Under the pieces are notes generated by a model. That model was not told the origin of the DNA. It saw nothing but the letters and a program-made list of their open reading frames with translations, and did no database searches. Below, in pieces: positions 1 to 4,685 of a stretch of 7,681 nt of DNA. How positions within the stretch are numbered: the first letter of the stretch is position 1; each line of letters starts with the position of its first letter. A program made the translations under genes and the position numbers. This DNA is from Burkholderiales bacterium (GTDB lineage Bacteria; Pseudomonadota; Gammaproteobacteria; Burkholderiales; Burkholderiaceae_C): positions 1-7,681 of the forward strand of contig CANJKD010000094.1 in the NCBI GenBank assembly GCA_947474415.1, read 5' to 3'.

Positions 1-459
1 ACCCACGCCGTGCAAACCACCCGAGACTTTGTAACTGTTCTGGTTGAACTTGCCGCCCGCGTGCAGTTCGGTGAGCGCAATTTCGGAGGCGCTGCGCTTG
101 GGCTCGTGTTTGTCGTCCATTTTCACGCCCGTGGGGATGCCGCGGCCGTTGTCGGTGACGCTGATGGAATTGTCGGAATGGATGGTAACGACGATGTCGT
201 CGCAATAGCCGGCTAGCGATTCATCGATGGAGTTGTCTACCACCTCGAACACGAGGTGATGCAAGCCCGTTCCATCGGAAGTGTCCCCGATGTACATGCC
301 AGGGCGCTTGCGTACCGCTTCCAGGCCCTCGAGGATCTGGATGCTGCCTTCACCATAGGCAGCGCTGTCGGCAGCGAACTCAGTGGCAGTAGCAGCCTTC
401 CTGGCAGCGCTGTCGTCGTTTTGCGGCGAGCTGCGGGCAGTGTTGGAGGTGTCGCTCAT
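1..459 (-). CDS. gyrB: DNA gyrase subunit B, N-terminal part (truncated by window edge)
   Basis: Encodes the ATPase subunit of DNA gyrase, the type II topoisomerase that introduces negative supercoils ahead of replication forks. The frame is open from the ATG at 459 to base 1, giving the first 153 of roughly 800 or more residues. GHKL ATPase motifs are visible: EVVDNSIDE (residues 72-80, with E72 matching the catalytic base and N76 the Mg-binding Asn), DNGRGIP (103-109), and the ATP-lid glycines SGGLHGVG (146-153). [14 protein letters not shown] (56-69) is also typical. The segment after PTG is about four residues longer than in E. coli ([14 protein letters not shown]), which I associate with Burkholderiales. 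The start is the only ATG before Met55, but no convincing Shine-Dalgarno precedes it. The first 30 or so residues are Ser/Ala/Thr-rich and not conserved. It lies downstream of dnaN on the same strand after a 120-bp gap containing two hairpins. Confidence 0.97.
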   Translation of the reverse strand, partial: MSDTSNTARSSPQNDDSAARKAATATEFAADSAAYGEGSIQILEGLEAVRKRPGMYIGDTSDGTGLHHLVFEVVDNSIDESLAGYCDDIVVTIHSDNSISVTDNGRGIPTGVKMDDKHEPKRSASEIALTELHAGGKFNQNSYKVSGGLHGVG

Positions 460-522
460 CAGGGTTTCACATTCACGGTTCGGGCGGTTCGCGACGAGAG
501 TCGGAGCCCATTCAAAACACTG

Positions 523-542
523 AAGCGGGCCTCGGCCCGCTT
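523..542 (-). terminator. Perfect GC-rich hairpin between dnaN and gyrB, possible terminator or attenuator
   Basis: An 8-bp perfect inverted repeat (AAGCGGGC / GCCCGCTT) flanks a 4-base loop in the dnaN-gyrB gap. Read on the minus strand it lies about 40 bp beyond the dnaN stop. It is followed only by CAGTGTTTTGAA, a short displaced T-run, so it is a weak or partial intrinsic terminator at best. It could thin transcription from dnaN into gyrB or stabilise the dnaN mRNA 3' end. The hairpin is clear in the sequence; its function is inference. Confidence 0.4.
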
Positions 543-550
543 GCGGTCAG

Positions 551-569
551 TGGCGCCTGCGCAGCGCCA
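551..569 (-). repeat. Small inverted repeat just downstream of dnaN
   Basis: TGGCGC and GCGCCA form a 6-bp perfect stem around a 7-base loop, 11 bp beyond the dnaN stop codon and 8 bp from the larger hairpin at 523-542. Together they would make a tandem stem-loop at the dnaN mRNA 3' end. Short GC-rich stems are common by chance in such DNA, so significance is uncertain. Confidence 0.3.
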
Positions 570-579
570 GAACGCAGCG

Positions 580-1698
580 CTAGATGCGCATCGGCATCAC
601 CACGTACTTGAAGCCGGGCTGGTCGGGAACGGTCAGCAGTGCGCTCGAATTGGTATCTTGCAGCTCCAGCTTGACCATGTCGACGCTCATGTTGCTGAGC
701 GCGTCGATCAGGTAGGTGACGTTGAAACCGATCTCGATGCTGTCGCCACCGTAGTCGATCTCGATTTCCTCCTTGGCCTCTTCCTGTTCGGCATTGCTGG
801 ACGCGATGCGCAAGCTGCCGGGCTCGATGTTGACGCGCACGCCCTTGAACTTTTCACTTGTCAGGATGGCGGCGCGTTGCAAGCTGGCAAGGAAAGGCAC
901 ACGACCTAAAGTGACCACGTTCTTGTGGTTCTTCGGGATCACGCGGTTGTAGTCGGGGAACTTGCCTTCAACCAGCTTGGTCACGAACTCCATGCCGCTG
1001 AAGCTGAACTTGGCTTGGTTGCCGGCAAAGCGCATTTCGATCAGGCCATCAGCGCTGTCCTTGTCATCTTTCAGAAGGCGCTGCAGTTCGAGCACCGTCT
1101 TGCGGGGCAGGATGACTTCCTGTTTCGGGATCTCGACATCGAGCGTGGCCTGCGCCAATGCCAGACGGTGGCCGTCGGTTGCGACCAGTGTCAAGCTCTT
1201 GCCTTCAGCCACGAACAGGATGCCGTTCAGGTAGTAGCGGATGTCGTGAACCGCCATCGCAAAGTGCACCTGGTTGATCAGGTCTTTCAGCGCCTTCTGC
1301 GGCACGCTGAACGCGGGGCCGAAATCGGCTGCTTCCTGTACCAGCGGGAAGTCATCGCTGGGCATGGTTTGCAGTGTGAAGCGGCTCTTCCCGCCTTGCA
1401 GGGTGAGTTTGTTCTGGTTCGCCGTGAGCGTGACAATCTGTTCGGCTGGCATCGACCGCAGAATGTCAATCAGCTTGCGCGCGCCGACGGTGGTCGCAAA
1501 GTTGCCGCTGTCACCGTCGAGCTGTGCCGTCGTGCGCACCTGGATTTCGAGGTCGCTCGTAATCAGCTCGACCTGTGCACCAGTTTTGCGAATCAGTACG
1601 TTGGCCAGGATGGGTAGCGTATGGCGCCGTTCGACGATTCCCGACACCGATTGCAAGGCACTCAAAACTTTTTCTTGTGCTGTCTTCAAAACGATCAT
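580..1698 (-). CDS. dnaN: DNA polymerase III beta subunit (sliding clamp)
   Basis: Encodes the 372-residue ring-forming processivity clamp that tethers DNA polymerase III to DNA and recruits clamp-binding proteins. The length is close to the usual 366-370 and the three clamp folds are complete. Family hallmarks are HTLPILANVLI (26-36), HDIRYYLNG (151-159), TDGHRLA (174-180), EGKFPDY (244-250) and the C-terminal VVMPMRI (366-372). The TDGHRL segment, the Pro in EGKFPDY and the final VVMPM supply the hydrophobic pocket that binds clamp-interacting peptides. The ATG at 1698 is supported by AAGAGG five bases upstream and by the normal MIVLKT N-terminus. It lies between dnaA (255-bp gap) and gyrB (120-bp gap), all on the minus strand. 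Its leader overlaps the proposed origin melting site, so its expression may be linked to initiation. Confidence 0.98.
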   Translation of the reverse strand: MIVLKTAQEKVLSALQSVSGIVERRHTLPILANVLIRKTGAQVELITSDLEIQVRTTAQLDGDSGNFATTVGARKLIDILRSMPAEQIVTLTANQNKLTLQGGKSRFTLQTMPSDDFPLVQEAADFGPAFSVPQKALKDLINQVHFAMAVHDIRYYLNGILFVAEGKSLTLVATDGHRLALAQATLDVEIPKQEVILPRKTVLELQRLLKDDKDSADGLIEMRFAGNQAKFSFSGMEFVTKLVEGKFPDYNRVIPKNHKNVVTLGRVPFLASLQRAAILTSEKFKGVRVNIEPGSLRIASSNAEQEEAKEEIEIDYGGDSIEIGFNVTYLIDALSNMSVDMVKLELQDTNSSALLTVPDQPGFKYVVMPMRI

Positions 1699-1703
1699 TT
1701 GAA

Positions 1704-1709
1704 CCTCTT
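1704..1709 (-). promoter_or_regulatory. dnaN ribosome-binding site
   Basis: AAGAGG on the minus strand sits five bases before the dnaN ATG and fixes that start. It is ten bases from the TAG triplets of the proposed unwinding element, so the translation signal and the origin melting region adjoin. Confidence 0.75.
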
Positions 1710-1719
1710 AACTTGGTCG

Positions 1720-1728
1720 TAGTAGTAG
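1720..1728 (+). other. DnaA-trio-like triplet run (origin unwinding element)
   Basis: TAG-TAG-TAG on the plus strand is followed by AAGGCGGCC and then a DnaA box (1743-1751). The known DnaA-trio is 3'-GAT-5' repeats placed after a DnaA box and a GC-rich spacer, where a DnaA filament grips single-stranded DNA. The order and orientation here match that of B. subtilis. The spacer from box to first triplet is about 14 bases, longer than I recall for B. subtilis. It predicts melting towards dnaN, through 1699-1719. Confidence 0.6.
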
Positions 1729-1742
1729 AAGGCGGCCAATTT

Positions 1743-1751
1743 TGTGGACAA
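1743..1751 (-). promoter_or_regulatory. DnaA box TTGTCCACA adjacent to the trio element
   Basis: Minus-strand TTGTCCACA differs from the consensus TTATCCACA only at position 3. It is the box nearest the TAG triplets, separated by a spacer that includes GGCGGCC, and is the likely anchor for DnaA loading. Confidence 0.75.
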
Positions 1752-1774
1752 GCCCATTTTCGTCTTTCCCATCA

Positions 1775-1788
1775 GGGACTTAGGTCCC
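1775..1788. repeat. Short inverted repeat in the origin region
   Basis: GGGAC and GTCCC form a 5-bp stem around TTAG, between two DnaA boxes. It could be a protein site or a small cruciform, but it matches no motif I recognise and may be chance. Confidence 0.25.
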
Positions 1789-1813
1789 GGTAAACCATGG
1801 GCACCGAACCCTT

Positions 1814-1822
1814 TTTTACACA
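1814..1822 (+). promoter_or_regulatory. Degenerate DnaA box TTTTACACA
   Basis: It differs from TTATCCACA at positions 3 and 5, and position 5 is often tolerated (TTATNCACA). It is preceded by a T-run and sits between the two better boxes, in the opposite orientation. Confidence 0.4.
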
Positions 1823-1860
1823 GCGCGAACCGACAACAACTTTGAAGCGGCGGCCTGTCC

Positions 1861-1869
1861 TGTGGACAA
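1861..1869 (-). promoter_or_regulatory. DnaA box TTGTCCACA, second copy
   Basis: Identical in sequence and orientation to the box at 1743-1751, 118 bp away. Two exact copies in a 255-bp gap support a real box cluster. A further poor match, TTGTCCCCA (plus strand, 1889-1897, two mismatches), lies 19 bp beyond it. Confidence 0.7.
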
Positions 1870-1953
1870 CCCGGCCTTTGCCATGAACTTGTCCCCAGGG
1901 TTGTTGCTTGACCGAAGGGGTCTGGAAATGCAAGGGCCGCTGCCGCGTCATGT

Positions 1954-3366
1954 TCAGCCCTTCAGCGTCTGTTCCAGCACATGCAGTTGCTGGTTCAGTT
2001 CAGTGTTTTTCTGGCGCTCGGCTGCGATCTTGCGAACAGCGTGCAACACCGTCGTGTGGTCGCGGCCGCCAAACAGTTCGCCGATTTCGGGCAGGCTCTT
2101 TTGCGTCATGTCTTTCGCCAGGTACATCGCGATCTGGCGCGGCCGGGCGATGCTGGCTGGACGCTTCTTGCTGTACATGTCGGCAACCTTGATCTTGTAG
2201 AAGTCGGCCACGGTCTTCTGGATGTTCTCAATGCCAACTTGGCGGTTCTGGATTGACAGCAAGTCTTTCAGCGCCTCGCGCGCCAGGCCGATGTTGATTT
2301 CCTTGTGGCTGAAACGTGAGTAAGCCAGAATCTTGCGCAGCGCGCCTTCAAGTTCGCGCACATTGGCGCGCACGTTCTTGGCAACAAAGAAGGCCACGTC
2401 TTCGGGCATTTGCGTGGCTTCGAGTTCGGCCTTGCGCATCAGGATGGCAACCCGCATTTCCAGTTCGGGTGGATCGATGGCGACCGTCAAGCCCGCGTCG
2501 AATCGCGAAGTGAGCCGCTCATCGATATCGACCAACCCCTTCGGGTAGGTGTCGCTGGTCATGATGATGTGCGCCTTCTTCGCCAGCAAGGCCTCAAAGG
2601 CGTTGAAGAACTCTTCCTGGGTGCGCTCCTTGCCGGCGAAGAACTGCACATCGTCGATCAGCAACAGGTCGAGCGAGTGGTATTTGGCCTTCAGTTCGTC
2701 GAAGGTCTTGCGCTGGTAGTTCTTCACGACGTCGGTGATGAACTGCTCGGCATGCAGGTACAGGATGCGGGCGTCGGGCCTGTCTGCCAGCAGCGCATTG
2801 CCCACCGCATGGATCAGGTGGGTCTTGCCCAAACCAACGCCGCCATAGATGAACAGTGGGTTGTACATCACCCCGGGTGCCCCAGCCACGTGCAGTGCAG
2901 CGGTACGCGCCATCTGGTTGGCGCGGCCCGGCACCAAGGTGTCGAAAGTAAGCGCCGGGTTGAGGCGGCTGCGCGATGGTACGGCTGCTGTAGATGCAGG
3001 CAGTGTCCGGCGCTCAGCGCCGATGCCAGCGCCGCGCAAACCCTGGCCGACGGGAACATTTGCCACCGCACGTACCGAGCCATTCAACGCCGAAGGTGCA
3101 GGTGCATCGCGAGAGGCCAGAGTGATGTCTAGCCGTACGGGTTTACCGGCAACCTGGGTGAGTGCCGCCTCGATCCGCCCAGCGTACTGATTGCGAATCC
3201 AGTCGAGTTTGAACCGGTTGGGCACGCGCAGAGTGACCACCGCACCAGCATCGCCCTGATCGTTCACCTCGGCCGCAGGCAACGGGCGAATCCAGGTGTT
3301 GAATTGTTGTTCCGGCAGCTCGGCTGCGAGTCGTTCACAGCCGAGCAACCACAGGTCAGCGCTCAT
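1954..3366 (-). CDS. dnaA: Chromosomal replication initiator protein DnaA
   Basis: Encodes the 470-residue AAA+ initiator that binds DnaA boxes, melts oriC and helps load the helicase. Domain I covers about 1-85 ([21 protein letters not shown] region), followed by an Ala/Ser/Arg-rich linker to about 135. The AAA+ core has Walker [10 protein letters not shown] (175-183), Walker [10 protein letters not shown] (234-242, D238/D239), sensor 1 around IIMTSD (267-272), the arginine finger in DERLTSRF (R288), and sensor 2 in NVRELEGAL (R337). Domain IV has the helix-turn-helix signature with RPRQIA (408-413) and [11 protein letters not shown] (433-443), whose D436-H437-T438 read the DnaA box. All key residues are present. 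The ATG at 3366 gives the standard MSADLW start, though no strong Shine-Dalgarno is visible before it. A DnaA box inside its proposed promoter suggests self-repression. Confidence 0.98.
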   Translation of the reverse strand: MSADLWLLGCERLAAELPEQQFNTWIRPLPAAEVNDQGDAGAVVTLRVPNRFKLDWIRNQYAGRIEAALTQVAGKPVRLDITLASRDAPAPSALNGSVRAVANVPVGQGLRGAGIGAERRTLPASTAAVPSRSRLNPALTFDTLVPGRANQMARTAALHVAGAPGVMYNPLFIYGGVGLGKTHLIHAVGNALLADRPDARILYLHAEQFITDVVKNYQRKTFDELKAKYHSLDLLLIDDVQFFAGKERTQEEFFNAFEALLAKKAHIIMTSDTYPKGLVDIDERLTSRFDAGLTVAIDPPELEMRVAILMRKAELEATQMPEDVAFFVAKNVRANVRELEGALRKILAYSRFSHKEINIGLAREALKDLLSIQNRQVGIENIQKTVADFYKIKVADMYSKKRPASIARPRQIAMYLAKDMTQKSLPEIGELFGGRDHTTVLHAVRKIAAERQKNTELNQQLHVLEQTLKG

Positions 3367-3414
3367 GGTGGAAAAGTTTTTCTTGGAGCCGTGGAATTGT
3401 ACGGCGTGTAAGCT

Positions 3415-3443
3415 GTTAAAGCGCAGTTATCCACAGTTTTCAA
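3415..3443 (-). promoter_or_regulatory. Candidate dnaA promoter
   Basis: On the minus strand, TTGAAA (3438-3443) and TTTAAC (3415-3420) are separated by exactly 17 bases, five and four matches to the sigma70 hexamers. The predicted start would be near 3408, giving a leader of about 40 bases. A better -10 (TACAAT, complement of 3396-3401) also exists but has no good -35 at the right distance. The perfect DnaA box lies wholly in the spacer, so bound DnaA should block RNA polymerase. Confidence 0.5.
3427..3435 (+). promoter_or_regulatory. Perfect consensus DnaA box TTATCCACA
   Basis: A 9 of 9 match to the consensus DnaA box, the only perfect copy I found in the window. It lies in the dnaA-rpmH gap, between the proposed -35 and -10 of dnaA and about 55 bp upstream of the rpmH promoter. 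It may act in dnaA autoregulation, as an origin element, or both. Confidence 0.85.
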
Positions 3444-3489
3444 GGGTACGCTCATGCGCCCCTAACGCCATCCCGTGTGCGGCCACTCA

Positions 3490-3518
3490 TTGACCAACAG
3501 GGCAATTTTTGGTGTAAT
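3490..3518 (+). promoter_or_regulatory. Sigma70-type promoter for the rpmH-rnpA-yidD-yidC operon
   Basis: TTGACC (3490-3495) and TGTAAT (3513-3518) are separated by 17 bases, five of six matches in each hexamer with optimal spacing. The start would be near 3525. It is the strongest promoter-like sequence in the window and fits the high demand for ribosomal protein L34. No other clear promoter or terminator is seen between it and yidC, so rpmH, rnpA, yidD and yidC are probably cotranscribed. Confidence 0.75.
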
Positions 3519-3524
3519 AGTGGG

Positions 3525-3646
3525 TTTCCCCAAGCTTTAAGCGCACGGGGCAAGCAGCCAAGTGGGTGGGTAGTCAACTGCCGGCCCGCTTTTGGTGCAA
3601 CCTTGCCCGCACAGATTTTCTTGAACAGATATTCGTTGGACAGATC
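3525..3646 (+). other. Long rpmH 5' leader with pairing potential
   Basis: The predicted transcript has about 122 untranslated bases before rpmH. GGGCAAG (3548-3554) can pair with CTTGCCC (3602-3608), closing a loop of 47 bases. I recognise no riboswitch or ribosomal-protein binding site. Just before the start, TTGGA (3636-3640) is a weak ribosome-binding site six bases from the ATG. Confidence 0.3.
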
Positions 3647-3781
3647 ATGAAACGCACCTACCAAGCCTCGAAAGTTCGCCGCGCCCGCACCCACGGCTTT
3701 TTGGTTCGCATGAAGAGCCGCGGCGGTCGCGCGGTGATCAATGCACGCCGCGCCAAGGGCCGCAAGCGCCTGGCCGTCTGA
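3647..3781 (+). CDS. rpmH: 50S ribosomal protein L34
   Basis: Encodes a 44-residue, very basic protein of the large ribosomal subunit that packs into 23S rRNA. The sequence is a complete L34: [18 protein letters not shown] (1-18), then [21 protein letters not shown] and the usual KRL ending. The start at 3647 is chosen because L34 proteins begin MKRTYQ; the open frame extends upstream to 3566, but those codons are not family-like. It is first in the plus-strand operon, 67 bp ahead of rnpA, in the gene pair almost universal near bacterial origins. Nothing is unusual about the protein. Confidence 0.97.
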   Translation: MKRTYQASKVRRARTHGFLVRMKSRGGRAVINARRAKGRKRLAV

Positions 3782-3835
3782 GCCTGGCGTACCGGCGGTA
3801 ATTCGGTCGGTGGTGTTGGTTCAGCGTGCGAGCCC

Positions 3836-3840
3836 AGAGG
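3836..3840 (+). promoter_or_regulatory. rnpA ribosome-binding site
   Basis: AGAGG lies eight bases before the ATG at 3849 and supports that start over upstream in-frame codons. A second GAGG (3844-3847) is only one base from the ATG, too close to serve this start. Confidence 0.6.
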
Positions 3841-3848
3841 GCCGAGGC

Positions 3849-4328
3849 ATGATCCGACGCTTGCTGCGGTCTGTCGATTTTGAACGCGTGCTTCGCACGC
3901 GAACTCACGCCAGAACTGAGCACTTCGCGGTCCACCATGTGTCGGACTCGCCTAGCTTGCCTGCTTCCGCGCGGCCCGAGCAGGTAAGCGCCAGATCGCC
4001 GACTCAAGAGTTGTCAACAGGGGTGCAAGCTTCTGTCGACGCACCTGTGGATGACTGTGCGTCCGGGTCGGCCGTTTGGTTCGGCGCGGTCGTGCCGAAA
4101 CGTCATGCGCGGCGTGCCGTCACGCGCTCGCTGTTAAAGCGGCAGATTCGCGCTGCGGTGTCGAAGCAGCAAGAGACGCTGGCTTGCGGTCTTTGGGTTG
4201 TCCGGCTACGAGCGCCGTTTGACCGCAAAGCTTTCCCAAGTGCCGCTTCCGGGGCGTTGAAGTGCACAGCGCTTGCGGAGCTCGAGCAGTTGTTTTCCGC
4301 AGCCGCACGTCGCTCAAGTCGCGCCTGA
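3849..4328 (+). CDS. rnpA: Ribonuclease P protein component, enlarged form
   Basis: Encodes the protein subunit of RNase P, which with the RnpB RNA removes 5' leaders from precursor tRNAs. The product is 159 residues, against about 120 in E. coli. The N-terminal RLLRSVDFERVL (4-15) and HFAVHHV (25-31) match the family. The core GAVVPKRHARRAV (79-91) is followed by RSLLKRQIR (93-101), then GLWVVRLRAPF (114-124). Residues about 32-74 are a Ser/Ala/Pro/Asp-rich insertion between the first two strands, a feature I associate with Burkholderiales. The usual RNR of the RNA-binding helix reads R93-S94-L95, losing the conserved Asn while keeping K97-R98. The start at 3849 is chosen for its ribosome-binding site and family alignment. 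Codon use is notably less GC-biased than in yidC downstream. Confidence 0.93.
   Translation: MIRRLLRSVDFERVLRTRTHARTEHFAVHHVSDSPSLPASARPEQVSARSPTQELSTGVQASVDAPVDDCASGSAVWFGAVVPKRHARRAVTRSLLKRQIRAAVSKQQETLACGLWVVRLRAPFDRKAFPSAASGALKCTALAELEQLFSAAARRSSRA
4011..4054. promoter_or_regulatory. Two DnaA-box-like 9-mers inside rnpA
   Basis: TTGTCAACA (plus, 4011-4019, two mismatches to consensus) and TCATCCACA (minus, 4046-4054, one mismatch) lie 26 bp apart in the part of rnpA coding the variable RnpA insertion. They may be accidental, but proximity to the origin makes DnaA binding possible. Confidence 0.25.
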
Positions 4329-4346
4329 GCAGGCTGCAGTTTCAAC

Positions 4347-4685
4347 ATGAGCAAGCCCTTTGCATTCGTCCTTGCTATGCCCCAGCAGGCGCTGATGGCA
4401 GGGGTGCGCGCGTATCGATTGTTGTTGAGCCCCTGGCTGGGAAGTTCATGCCGCTTCGACCCCACCTGCTCTGCGTACTCGCTGCAGGCGCTTGAAATAC
4501 ATGGTGCAACAGTGGGCACATACATGACTTTCAAACGACTGGTTCGCTGCAACCCACTGTGCGCCGGGGGTCACGACCCAGTGCCGCGGTGTTCCGGCAG
4601 CCTGTTCGCAAGTTGCCTCACAGGCGCGTCACACTCGGCCGCCACCCTGCCTTCCATCACCCCGACAGACAAGACTCCCTCATGA
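4347..4685 (+). CDS. yidD: Membrane protein insertion efficiency factor YidD
   Basis: Encodes a 112-residue member of the YidD (UPF0161) family, small proteins bound to the inner face of the membrane that help YidC-dependent insertion. The core is clear: YRLLLSPWLGSSCRFDPTCS (23-42), YSLQALEIHGA (44-54), then FKRLVRCNP (62-70) and GGHDPVP (74-80). The conserved Cys residues are C35, C41 and C68. Residues 81-112 form a poorly conserved Ser/Thr-rich tail after the family core normally nears its end. The start at 4347 follows rnpA by 18 bases and has only a weak AGG at 4331; in-frame ATGs at 4377 and 4395 are alternatives, the latter with AGG five bases upstream. Its stop overlaps the yidC start as ATGA, implying translational coupling. 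Confidence 0.92.
   Translation: MSKPFAFVLAMPQQALMAGVRAYRLLLSPWLGSSCRFDPTCSAYSLQALEIHGATVGTYMTFKRLVRCNPLCAGGHDPVPRCSGSLFASCLTGASHSAATLPSITPTDKTPS

Larger units (their letters stand above)
1699..1953. other. oriC: Candidate chromosomal origin of replication (oriC) between dnaA and dnaN
   Basis: This 255-bp gap has no plausible gene. It contains two identical 9-mers matching the DnaA box at 8 of 9 positions (TTGTCCACA, minus strand, 1743-1751 and 1861-1869) and weaker matches at 1814-1822 and 1889-1897. It also has a run of three TAG triplets (1720-1728) beside a GC-rich spacer and box, with an AT-richer stretch running into the dnaN leader. Origins in the dnaA-dnaN gap are well known in many bacteria, and box clusters flanked by a DnaA-trio are the recognised core. 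The opposite gap (3367-3646) has one perfect box and could contribute, so the full origin may be bipartite around dnaA. The boxes and triplets are seen directly; origin function is inferred. Confidence 0.75.

Noticed and set aside
256..909. Plus-strand open frame across gyrB and dnaN
   Set aside because: It crosses two certain genes on the opposite strand and shows no domain; it is an antisense shadow.
1910..1922. Possible terminator after dnaA (GACC / GGTC stem)
   Set aside because: Only a 4-bp stem with no T-run on the minus strand.
2410..3132. Plus-strand open frame opposite dnaA
   Set aside because: Antisense shadow of dnaA with no recognisable motif or ribosome-binding site.
3452..3694. 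Minus-strand small open frame across the dnaA-rpmH gap
   Set aside because: It overlaps the start of rpmH and the promoters, and its product resembles nothing known.
3741..3848. Longer rnpA starting upstream of 3849
   Set aside because: The extra codons would overlap rpmH, resemble no RnpA, and the AGAGG at 3836-3840 supports 3849.
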